Below are positions 1 to 5,090 of a stretch of DNA of 5,090 bases, one piece after another. This DNA is from PFJX01 sp037442845 (GTDB lineage: Bacteria; Pseudomonadota; Gammaproteobacteria; Burkholderiales; Thiobacillaceae). A model generated the notes under the pieces. It did no database searches. It was given only the letters and a program-made list of their open reading frames with translations, and was not told where the DNA came from. The number at the start of each line of letters is the position of its first letter. Position 1 is the stretch's first letter. The position numbers and the translations under genes were made by a program. Location of the stretch: the NCBI GenBank assembly GCA_037442845.1, contig JBBIPL010000127.1, forward strand, positions 1 through 5,090, read 5' to 3'.

Positions 1-53
1 TCCCGTTTCCCGTTTCCCGTTTCCCGTTTCCCGTTTCCCGTTTCCCGTTTCCC
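1..53. repeat. Tandem heptanucleotide array, unit TTTCCCG
   Basis: Six complete TTTCCCG units occupy 6-47, with G at 5, 12, 19, 26, 33, 40 and 47. A partial unit (TCCCG, 1-5) precedes them and TTTCCC (48-53) follows, giving about 7.6 units with no mismatch. Three more C residues lead straight into the ATG at 57. The array touches the left edge, so its real length is unknown. Perfect short tandem arrays often change copy number by replication slippage. Here such a change would alter the hemH leader length but not the reading frame, because the array lies before the start codon. Confidence 0.97.
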
Positions 54-56
54 CCC

Positions 57-1163
57 ATGCCCTACTACCTCCCCGAACCCTCCTTCCGCCATGACCAACC
101 GGCCCGCGTCGGCGTCCTGCTCATCAACCTGGGCACGCCGGAGGCGCCCACGGCGCAGGCCGTGCGCCCCTACCTCAAGGAGTTCCTGTGGGACCGGCGC
201 GTGGTGGAGATTCCCCGCCCGATCTGGTGGCTGATCCTCAACGGCGTCATCCTCAACACCCGGTCCGGCAAATCGGCGGAGAAGTACGCCTCCATCTGGC
301 GGCCCGAGGGCTCGCCGCTGAAGCACTTCACCGCGCGGCAAAGCCTCCTGCTCGCCGAGGAACTGGCGCGCCGCCTGCCCGAGGCGCCCGTGGTCGACTA
401 CGCCATGCGTTACGGCAAGCCTTCCGTGGCCGAGAAAATCGCGGCCCTGCGCGCCCAGGGCGTCGACCGCCTGCTGGTGCTGCCGCTCTACCCGCAGTAC
501 GCCGCCAGCAGCGGCGGCTCCGCCCTGGACGCGGTCTGGCGGCTCATGCTGCGCACCCGCAATCCGCCCGAACTCCGCGCGCTGCGCCATTTCCACGACC
601 ACCCCGCCTACATCGCCGCCCTGCGCCAGAGCATCGAGAGCTACTGGGCCGAACATGGCCGTCCCGACACCCTGGTCATGAGCTTTCACGGCGTGCCGCG
701 CCGCAGCCTCGACCTGGGCGACCCCTACCACTGCGAGTGCCGCAAGACCGGCCGCCTGCTGGCGCAAAGCCTGGGGCTGTCCGCCGAGCAGTACCGGGTC
801 ACTTTCCAGTCCCGTTTCGGCCGCGCCGAGTGGTTGCAGCCCTATACCGACAAGACCCTGGAAGAACTCGGGCGGGCGAAGACCCGGCGGGTGGACATCG
901 CCTGTCCCGGCTTCGTCGCGGATTGCCTGGAAACCCTGGAAGAAATCGCCATCGAGGGCAAGGCGACCTTTCTCAATGCGGGCGGCGGCGAGTTCCACCA
1001 CATCCCCGCCCTCAACGACCGGCCGGTCTGGATCTCCGCCCTGGCTGACCTGGCGGTCTCCCATCTTGCCGGCTGGCTGCCCACGCGTGCCGAAGGGCAT
1101 GACCCCGGCGAAGAACTCCAGGCCAGATTGAAACGTGCGCGAGATCTCGGCGCGGCAAGCTGA
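57..1163 (+). CDS. hemH: Ferrochelatase (protoheme ferro-lyase)
   Basis: This enzyme inserts ferrous iron into protoporphyrin IX in the last step of protoheme synthesis, in the cytoplasm or at the inner membrane face. The 368-aa protein has the family's full length and landmarks: an N-terminal GVLLINLGTPEAP (19-31), YASIWRPEGSPL (77-88), LPLYPQYAASSGGS (142-155), the catalytic-histidine motif SFHGVP (209-214, His211), the TFQSRFGRAEWLQPYTD stretch (249-265), and the acidic CPGFVADCLETLEEI segment (283-297) matching the region of the conserved catalytic glutamate. The start at 57 fits because homologues begin with a similar MPxxLPEP leader, and the next ATG (91) is out of frame. No Shine-Dalgarno sequence is present: the leader is the pyrimidine-rich repeat. 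The gene is intact and ends in TGA. Its upstream neighbour lies outside the window. Confidence 0.96.
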   Translation: MPYYLPEPSFRHDQPARVGVLLINLGTPEAPTAQAVRPYLKEFLWDRRVVEIPRPIWWLILNGVILNTRSGKSAEKYASIWRPEGSPLKHFTARQSLLLAEELARRLPEAPVVDYAMRYGKPSVAEKIAALRAQGVDRLLVLPLYPQYAASSGGSALDAVWRLMLRTRNPPELRALRHFHDHPAYIAALRQSIESYWAEHGRPDTLVMSFHGVPRRSLDLGDPYHCECRKTGRLLAQSLGLSAEQYRVTFQSRFGRAEWLQPYTDKTLEELGRAKTRRVDIACPGFVADCLETLEEIAIEGKATFLNAGGGEFHHIPALNDRPVWISALADLAVSHLAGWLPTRAEGHDPGEELQARLKRARDLGAAS

Positions 1164-1237
1164 GATTTCCGCCAATCCGGCTGTCGACGACGGCCGTCCG
1201 TGGGCCGGGAAGCCGCGCCAATATTAGAGTTTGCTTG

Positions 1238-1266
1238 TTGACTCGCAAAAAACCCGCTGCCACCAT
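1238..1266 (+). promoter_or_regulatory. Weak candidate sigma70-type promoter for fccAB
   Basis: TTGACT at 1238-1243 matches the -35 consensus at five of six positions. Exactly 17 bases later, CACCAT (1261-1266) is a poor -10 (A2, A5 and T6 match). Transcription would then start near 1273, giving a leader of about 112 nt that holds both hairpins listed below. This is the best candidate I can see in the gap, but the -10 is weak and the true promoter may lie elsewhere or use another sigma factor. Confidence 0.22.
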
Positions 1267-1272
1267 GCCGGC

Positions 1273-1306
1273 CCTGGCTTCCTTGAACTTTGTCAAGGAA
1301 GCCAGG
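1273..1306 (+). terminator. Long perfect hairpin between hemH and fccA (terminator-like or leader structure)
   Basis: A 14-bp perfect inverted repeat (CCTGGCTTCCTTGA at 1273-1286, TCAAGGAAGCCAGG at 1293-1306) flanks a 6-nt loop ACTTTG. It is followed by TTTCTGGTTCT, a broken T-tract, so it may be a moderate terminator for hemH. It lies 109 bp after the hemH stop codon. If transcription of fccAB starts near 1273, it would instead form the 5' end of that mRNA, where it could stabilise the transcript or take part in regulation. The stem is certain; its role is inferred. Confidence 0.6.
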
Positions 1307-1345
1307 TTTCTGGTTCTGCCGCATCGCGGCCAGGTTCAGATCGGC

Positions 1346-1367
1346 GGGCGGGTAACCGCCCTTTTTT
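1346..1367 (+). terminator. Intrinsic terminator just upstream of the fccA ribosome binding site
   Basis: GGGCGG (1346-1351) pairs with CCGCCC (1356-1361) around the GNRA-type loop GTAA. Six T residues follow (1362-1367). This is a canonical Rho-independent terminator on the + strand. It ends eight bases before the fccA Shine-Dalgarno sequence (from 1375) and 17 bases before the ATG. There is little room for a promoter between it and fccA, so either transcripts must read through it or it acts as an attenuator in the fccAB leader. Confidence 0.75.
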
Positions 1368-1374
1368 GTCCACT

Positions 1375-1381
1375 GGAGGAG
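1375..1381 (+). promoter_or_regulatory. Ribosome binding site that fixes the fccA start
   Basis: GGAGGAG at 1375-1381 is an almost ideal Shine-Dalgarno sequence, with five bases between GGAGG and the ATG at 1385. The frame stays open upstream to 1235 (with another ATG at 1265), but only the start at 1385 has this site and immediately yields a signal peptide. Confidence 0.88.
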
Positions 1382-1384
1382 CTC

Positions 1385-1687
1385 ATGAAGAAAACCCTTG
1401 CTCTCACCCTGCTGTGCGCGGGTGCGCTGAGCGCCGTCGCCGTCGCCCAGGCCTCGGATGCGCGCGCCCGTTTCATGGCCGCGAACTGCGCCTACTGCCA
1501 CGGCCCGGACGGCAAGAGCCGCGGCGCCATTCCCAGCCTGGCAGGCCTGGAGAAAGGCTATTTCGTCCAGCAAATGAAGGAGTTCCGTGACGGCAAACGC
1601 GAAGGCACGGTCATGCAAAAGCACGCCCTGGGTTACACCGACGCCGAATACGAGGCCATGGCGGCCTGGTTCGCCGCCATCAAGTAA
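1385..1687 (+). CDS. fccA: Monoheme cytochrome c subunit of flavocytochrome c sulfide dehydrogenase
   Basis: This 100-aa secreted class I cytochrome c would accept electrons from the FccB flavin and hand them to the respiratory chain. Residues 1-23 form a Sec signal peptide: a KK n-region, a hydrophobic core, then AQA before Ser24, giving a mature protein of about 77 aa. The heme site is CAYCH (Cys35, Cys38, His39), followed by GPDG. Met77, in GTVMQKH, is the likely second axial ligand. The C-terminal helix (TDAEYEAMAAWFAAI) is typical of c553/c5-like cytochromes. It has one heme, as in the small Chlorobium-type subunit, unlike the larger diheme FccA of Allochromatium. The fccB gene follows 21 bp downstream with its own Shine-Dalgarno, so the two form an operon. 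The assignment as FccA rests on this pairing; alone it would be called only a c-type cytochrome. Confidence 0.85.
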   Translation: MKKTLALTLLCAGALSAVAVAQASDARARFMAANCAYCHGPDGKSRGAIPSLAGLEKGYFVQQMKEFRDGKREGTVMQKHALGYTDAEYEAMAAWFAAIK

Positions 1688-1708
1688 CCCCATTCAAGGA
1701 GAAGACAC

Positions 1709-3073
1709 ATGGCATTTGATCGTCGCGAATTTCTCAAAGTCTCCGCCGGGGTCGCCGGCGCGGCTTCCCTGGGCAGCCTCGCCGGTTGCGCCGGCACCGG
1801 CCCCTCCGCCGGCGGCGCCCGCCCCAAGGTGGTCATCGTCGGCGCCGGCTTCGGCGGCGCCACCTGCGCCCGCTACCTGAAGCTGTGGGAACCCAGGATC
1901 GAGGTCACCGTCATCGAACCCAATGACGTGTTCACCTCCTGTCCCTACTCCAACACGGTGTTGGCGGGCATCAACAGCTTGCAGGACATCACCTTCGGCT
2001 ACGACAACGTCAAGAAGGTCGTGGACAAATGGGTCAAGGATACGGTCACCGGCATCGACACCGCCGGCCGCACGGTGAAGACCGCCGGCGGCGCCGCCTT
2101 CGCCTATGACCGCCTGGTCCTGGCCGGCGGCGTCGAGCTGATGTTCAACGCGGTGCAGGGCTACGACACCGAGGCGCAGAAGAGCGTCATGCACGCCTGG
2201 AAAGCCGGCCCGCAGACCGCCACCCTGCGCAAGCAACTGGAAGCCATGCCAGACGGCGGCGTCTTCGTCATGTCGGTGCCGCGCGCGCCCTATCGCTGCC
2301 CGCCCGGACCCTACGAGCGCGCCTGCACCGTGGCCAGCTACTTCAAGAAGGCCAAGCCCAAGTCGAAGATCATCATGCTCGACGGCAACGAGGACATCGC
2401 CTCCAAGAAGGGCCTGTTCCTGGCCGCCTGGAAGAAGCATTTCGGCTACGGCACGCCGGACAGCATGATCGACTACCGGCCCAACAACATGCCGCGCGCG
2501 GTGGACCCCAAGAAGATGATGGTGGGCACCGAGTTCGACGACGTGAAGGGCGACGTCATCAACGTCGTGCCGCCCATGCGCGCCGCCGAGATCTGCGGCA
2601 TGGCCGGCGTGCGCCTGGGCCTGGACGGCAAGGAAGGCCCGTGGTGCGCCATCGACTTCCGCACCTTCGAATCGATGCACGTGAAGAACGTGCACATCCT
2701 CGGCGACTCCACCCTGACCAACTTCCCGAAGTCCGGTTCGGTGGCCAACAACACCGGCAAGATGGCCGCCTCGGCGATCATCGAAATGGTCAACGGCCGC
2801 GAGCCCGACGCCGCGCCGGTGGTCACCAACACCTGCTACTCGGCGACCGGCATGGGCACCGCCTTCCACGTCGCCACGGTGTTCCGCTACCAGGCGGCGA
2901 AGAAGGATGCCGACGGCAAGGTGACGCCGCCCGCGATGATCGCCCAGAAGGGCGGCGGCGTGTCCAAGGAGGAAAGCGAACTGGAGTTCGCCTACATGGA
3001 CGCCTGGGCGAAGAACGTCTGGGCCGACACCCTGGGCCTGCCGGAGAACTTCAACTTCACGGTCAAGGGCTGA
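1709..3073 (+). CDS. fccB: Flavocytochrome c sulfide dehydrogenase, flavoprotein subunit
   Basis: The FAD subunit oxidises sulfide in the periplasm and passes electrons to the cytochrome encoded just upstream. AAGGAG at 1696-1701 supports the ATG at 1709. The 454-aa protein starts with a twin-arginine signal (DRREFLKV, 4-11) and a weakly hydrophobic segment ending in LAGC (24-27), which also fits a lipobox. A Rossmann FAD-binding motif, VVIVGAGFGG, lies at 41-50. Cys78 in SCPYSN sits 33 residues after the first motif glycine, the same spacing as the covalent-FAD cysteine (Cys42) of the Allochromatium enzyme as I recall it. PYRCPPGPYERA (Cys197) and NTCYSATG (Cys376) match the redox-active disulfide pair. 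HAWKAGPQTATLRKQLE (162-178) is highly family-typical. The C-terminal FCSD domain is complete. A SoxF-like relative is the main alternative. Confidence 0.93.
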   Translation: MAFDRREFLKVSAGVAGAASLGSLAGCAGTGPSAGGARPKVVIVGAGFGGATCARYLKLWEPRIEVTVIEPNDVFTSCPYSNTVLAGINSLQDITFGYDNVKKVVDKWVKDTVTGIDTAGRTVKTAGGAAFAYDRLVLAGGVELMFNAVQGYDTEAQKSVMHAWKAGPQTATLRKQLEAMPDGGVFVMSVPRAPYRCPPGPYERACTVASYFKKAKPKSKIIMLDGNEDIASKKGLFLAAWKKHFGYGTPDSMIDYRPNNMPRAVDPKKMMVGTEFDDVKGDVINVVPPMRAAEICGMAGVRLGLDGKEGPWCAIDFRTFESMHVKNVHILGDSTLTNFPKSGSVANNTGKMAASAIIEMVNGREPDAAPVVTNTCYSATGMGTAFHVATVFRYQAAKKDADGKVTPPAMIAQKGGGVSKEESELEFAYMDAWAKNVWADTLGLPENFNFTVKG

Positions 3074-3090
3074 AGCCCGCGACTTTCCGC

Positions 3091-3118
3091 AAGAGGGGCC
3101 GCAAGGCCCCTCTTTTTT
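3091..3118 (+). terminator. Intrinsic terminator of the fccAB operon
   Basis: AAGAGGGGCC (3091-3100) pairs perfectly over 10 bp with GGCCCCTCTT (3105-3114) around a GCAA tetraloop (GNRA class). The T-run 3113-3118 follows. It begins 18 bases after the fccB stop codon and separates this operon from the restriction-modification genes. Confidence 0.95.
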
Positions 3119-3125
3119 GGTATGT

Positions 3126-3194
3126 GGAATAGCGTGTTGACCCCCCCTATCCGCAAGGAGCAATCGCGCTGTCAAAAGTAGGAATCGCGTGTTG
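3126..3194 (+). repeat. Imperfect direct repeat pair upstream of hsdM
   Basis: GGAATAGCGTGTTG at 3126-3139 recurs as GGAATCGCGTGTTG at 3181-3194, with 13 of 14 bases identical and a period of 55 bp. The span given covers both copies. The sequence between (a C-run, then ATCGCG and GTCAAAAG) shows no gene. The pair could be binding sites for a regulator, the decayed end of a mobile element, or chance. Confidence 0.5.
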
Positions 3195-3213
3195 CATGGC
3201 ACGGTGTTAGAGT

Positions 3214-3237
3214 CACTCCAAAAACAGGATTGGAGTG
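3214..3237 (+). promoter_or_regulatory. Inverted repeat covering the hsdM ribosome binding site
   Basis: CACTCCAA (3214-3221) and TTGGAGTG (3230-3237) form a perfect 8-bp inverted repeat with an 8-nt spacer. The right arm contains the GGAG (3232-3235) that acts as Shine-Dalgarno for the GTG at 3242. As RNA the hairpin would hide the ribosome binding site; as DNA it has the form of a dimeric-repressor operator. I cannot tell which from sequence alone. No convincing -35/-10 pair is visible in 3119-3213. Confidence 0.5.
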
Positions 3238-3241
3238 TTGC

Positions 3242-4972
3242 GTGAATACAAACGCCACCTCCGCCCTGATCTGGTCCGTGGCGGACCTGCTCAGGGGGAA
3301 CTTCAAGCAATCCGAGTACGGCCGGATCATCCTGCCCTTCACGATCCTGCGGCGCCTGGACTGCGTACTGGAGGCGACGAAACCCGCCGTCCTCAAGGAA
3401 TACCAGGCCAAGAAGGCCATGACGGCAGATGCCCGGGACCGCTTCCTGGCCAAGGCCAGCGGCTATCCGTTCTACAACACATCCCCCATGACCTTCCCGA
3501 CGTTGCTGGGCGACTCGGCCAACGTCCGTGCGAACCTTACCAACTACATCGGCTCGTTCTCGGACAACGTCCGCGACGTGTTCGAGCGCTTCAACTTCCA
3601 GCCCCTCATCGACCGGCTTGAGCAGGACAACCTGCTTTTCCTGGTGGCCAAGAAATTCGCGGCGATCGACCTGCATCCCAAGGTGGTGAGCAACGCCCAC
3701 ATGGGCGCCATGTTCGAGGAACTGATCCGCAAGTTCGCGGAGCTGTCGAATGAGACCGCCGGCGAGCACTTCACCCCGCGCGAGGTCATCCGCCTCATGG
3801 TGGAACTGCTGTTCGCCGGCGACGACGAGGCCCTGACCCAGCCTGGCATAGTTCGGACCCTGTATGACCCGACTGCGGGGACGGGGGGCATGCTTTCCGT
3901 TGCGGAAGAACACCTGCATCGGCTCAATCCCCTGGCCCGCCTGGTGGTCCATGGCCAGGAGATCAACCCCGAGTCCTACGCCATCTGCAAGGCGGACATG
4001 CTCATCAAGGGCCAGTACATCTCCAACATCATCTACGGCAACACGCTGTCCGACGATGGCCTGATCGGCAAGCGCTTCGACTACATGCTCTCCAATCCGC
4101 CGTTTGGCGTGGAATGGAAGAAGATCGAAAAGGCCGTTCGTGACGAGCACACGAAGAAGGGATACGAGGGGCGCTTTGGTCCCGGTCTGCCGAGGGTGTC
4201 CGATGGCAGCTTGCTGTTCCTGCTGCACCTCATCTCGAAGATGCGGCCCAAGGCGGAAGGCGGCAGCCGCATCGGCATCGTCCTGAACGGCTCGCCACTC
4301 TTCACCGGTGGGGCCGGCTCGGGTGAGTCGGAGATCCGCAAATGGATCATCGAAAACGACTGGCTGGAAGCCATCGTCGCCCTGCCCACCGACATGTTCT
4401 ACAACACCGGCATCTCCACCTATGTCTGGATCGTCACCAACCACAAGAAGCCGGAGCGCCAGGGCAGGATCCAGCTCATCAACGGTGCCGAGTTCTACCA
4501 GAAGATGCGGAAGTCGCTCGGCTCCAAGCGCAAGGAGCTGGGCGACGCCGACATCGAGCGCATCGTGAAGCTTTACGGCGCGTTCGAAGAGAACGAGTAC
4601 AGCAAGATCTTCGACAACGCCGACTTCGGCTATTCCACCCTCACCGTCGAGCGGCCCCTGCGCGATGAACACGGCAACGTCGTCCTCGGCGGCAAGGGCA
4701 AACTGAAGGGCCGGCCTCAGCCCGACTCGTCCCTGCGCGACAGCGAGAACGTGCCATTGAAGGAGGACATCCAGGCCTACTTCGAGCGCGAGGTCTTGCC
4801 CCATGTGCCGGATGCCTGGATTGACCACGACAAGACCAAGGTGGGATACGAAATCCCGTTCAACCGGCACTTCTACAAGTACGTGCCGCCCCGGCCGCTA
4901 GAGGAGATCGACGCCGATCTGAAGGCGCTGTCGGCCGAGATCATGGAGTTGCTGAAAGAGGTGACGGCGTGA
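3242..4972 (+). CDS. hsdM: Type I restriction-modification system, DNA methyltransferase subunit M
   Basis: HsdM transfers a methyl group from S-adenosylmethionine to N6 of adenine at sites chosen by a specificity subunit (HsdS). GTG at 3242 is preferred: it gives the usual VNTNATSALIWSVADLLRG beginning, with GGAG (3232-3235) six bases upstream. A TTG at 3230 would add only MECC and overlap the ribosome binding site. From the GTG the protein is 576 aa. The helical HsdM N-terminal domain occupies about residues 1-140. The N6-adenine methylase domain follows, with target-region GEHFTPREV (174-182), SAM-binding motif I DPTAGTGGML (209-218) and catalytic motif IV NPPF (285-288). The end (VGYEIPFNRHFYKYVPPRPL, about 534-553) is typical of this HsdM branch and closes with a helical tail. 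The gene is intact. HsdS and HsdR are not in the window, so a working system cannot be shown. Confidence 0.95.
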   Translation: MNTNATSALIWSVADLLRGNFKQSEYGRIILPFTILRRLDCVLEATKPAVLKEYQAKKAMTADARDRFLAKASGYPFYNTSPMTFPTLLGDSANVRANLTNYIGSFSDNVRDVFERFNFQPLIDRLEQDNLLFLVAKKFAAIDLHPKVVSNAHMGAMFEELIRKFAELSNETAGEHFTPREVIRLMVELLFAGDDEALTQPGIVRTLYDPTAGTGGMLSVAEEHLHRLNPLARLVVHGQEINPESYAICKADMLIKGQYISNIIYGNTLSDDGLIGKRFDYMLSNPPFGVEWKKIEKAVRDEHTKKGYEGRFGPGLPRVSDGSLLFLLHLISKMRPKAEGGSRIGIVLNGSPLFTGGAGSGESEIRKWIIENDWLEAIVALPTDMFYNTGISTYVWIVTNHKKPERQGRIQLINGAEFYQKMRKSLGSKRKELGDADIERIVKLYGAFEENEYSKIFDNADFGYSTLTVERPLRDEHGNVVLGGKGKLKGRPQPDSSLRDSENVPLKEDIQAYFEREVLPHVPDAWIDHDKTKVGYEIPFNRHFYKYVPPRPLEEIDADLKALSAEIMELLKEVTA

Positions 4973-5085
4973 CGGCCTCTCTGGACAACGTCGCCACCGG
5001 CGCCTTGCTGTGCGACATTCGCGCCCTGATCAGTGGCGGAGGTGGCCGATGCGTAGAAACTGGATACCGGCTTTCGCCGGTATGA
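4969..5085 (+). pseudogene. Truncated reading frame coupled to hsdM, possibly the start of a YhcG/DUF1016-type gene
   Basis: A GTG at 4969 overlaps the hsdM stop codon in a GTGA, the arrangement of a translationally coupled operon gene. The frame encodes 38 residues: MTASLDNVATGALLCDIRAL, then ISGGGG and a tail RCVETGYRLSPV, before TGA at 5083-5085. The ALLCDIRALI stretch resembles the N-terminus of YhcG/DUF1016 PDDEXK-family proteins, which often sit beside hsdM; I recognise this only by style. The last dozen residues come from the REP-like sequence, so the original gene appears cut by insertion or deletion near 5035-5055. The piece is too short to be sure, and chance overlap with a non-coding region remains possible. 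HsdS is unlikely, since it does not usually begin this way. Confidence 0.4.
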
Positions 5086-5087
5086 CG
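5059..5087. repeat. REP-like palindromic repeat of the 'WIPAFAGMT' type
   Basis: ATACCGGC (5064-5071) and GCCGGTAT (5076-5083) form a perfect 8-bp stem with a TTTC loop, inside the context ACTGGA before and GACG after. This matches the common proteobacterial dispersed repeat of the form CTGGATTCCCGC-TTTC-GCGGGAATGACG. When read from the ATG at 5049 it gives the well-known spurious peptide ending WIPAFAGMTQ. It differs from the common form within the stem, but on both sides so that pairing is kept. Its boundaries are approximate, and it reaches almost to the right edge of the window. Confidence 0.8.
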
Positions 5088-5090
5088 CAG

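Noticed and set aside
1..53. CRISPR array or telomere-like repeat
   Set aside because: The units are seven bases long with no spacers between them, so it is a simple tandem repeat. There is no other sign of a linear replicon end.
1189..1198. Palindrome GACGGCCGTC after hemH as an operator
   Set aside because: A 10-bp self-complementary GC-rich word is expected by chance in DNA of this composition, and nothing around it suggests a promoter.
1235..1384. N-terminal extension of fccA to upstream starts (1235 or the ATG at 1265)
   Set aside because: The extension would translate through both hairpins and place the signal peptide 40-50 residues inside the protein. The ATG at 1385 has a near-perfect Shine-Dalgarno and begins a normal signal peptide.
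842..1693. A 283-codon minus-strand frame across the end of hemH, the gap and fccA
   Set aside because: It overlaps the conserved C-terminal part of ferrochelatase and the cytochrome heme motif on the other strand. It shows no domain, and its frame through the gap is explained by low stop-codon density.
3230..3241. TTG at 3230 as the hsdM start
   Set aside because: It would add only four residues (MECC), and the GGAG that serves as ribosome binding site lies inside that extension. The GTG at 3242 gives the usual family N-terminus.
1694..4870. A 1058-codon open frame on the minus strand covering fccB, the intergenic gap and most of hsdM
   Set aside because: It is antisense to two well-recognised genes and crosses their terminator. 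Its translation is low-complexity and rich in Gly, Val, His and Asp, as expected from GC-biased codons read in reverse. No family motif is seen.
5049..5090. Small protein beginning MRRNWIPAFAGMTQ at the right edge
   Set aside because: WIPAFAGMT is the well-known false peptide produced by reading a dispersed palindromic repeat. The DNA hairpin explains the sequence.

Overview
The window reads as GC-rich chromosomal DNA from a betaproteobacterium, probably a sulfur-oxidising or respiratory member of the Rhodocyclales/Nitrosomonadales type. This rests on the betaproteobacterial style of the ferrochelatase, the flavocytochrome c sulfide dehydrogenase gene pair, and the strong GC bias at third codon positions. 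The assignment is an inference from protein character, not a database match. All recognisable genes are on the + strand.

Layout. Bases 1-53 are a tandem heptanucleotide array (TTTCCCG) that runs directly into the start codon of a complete ferrochelatase gene (hemH, 57-1163). A 221-bp gap follows. It holds a long perfect hairpin (1273-1306) and a textbook intrinsic terminator (1346-1367) that ends only eight bases before the ribosome binding site of the next gene. Next is a compact two-gene operon: a 100-aa monoheme cytochrome c (fccA-like, 1385-1687) and the flavoprotein subunit of flavocytochrome c sulfide dehydrogenase (fccB, 1709-3073). A strong terminator at 3091-3118 closes it. A 123-bp gap (3119-3241) carries a direct repeat and an inverted repeat that covers the ribosome binding site of hsdM (3242-4972, GTG start). 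HsdM is the complete DNA-methyltransferase subunit of a type I restriction-modification system. A short reading frame overlaps its stop codon by four bases. That frame begins like a second restriction-associated gene (possibly YhcG/DUF1016-like) but runs into a REP-like palindrome at 5064-5083 and stops at 5085, so it looks truncated.

How the parts relate. FccA and FccB would oxidise sulfide in the periplasm and pass electrons through heme c. Ferrochelatase makes the protoheme that c-type cytochromes need, although an internal terminator suggests it is not simply co-transcribed with them. The hsdM region is a separate defence module behind its own terminator; hsdS and hsdR are not in the window. 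Both ends of the window lie in repeats, as expected if a short-read assembly broke there.

No clearly new system is visible. The points most worth a second look are the heptamer array fused to a Shine-Dalgarno-less hemH start, the terminator in the fccAB leader, the predicted Tat-lipoprotein form of FccB, the inverted repeat over the hsdM ribosome binding site, and the repeat-interrupted gene after hsdM.
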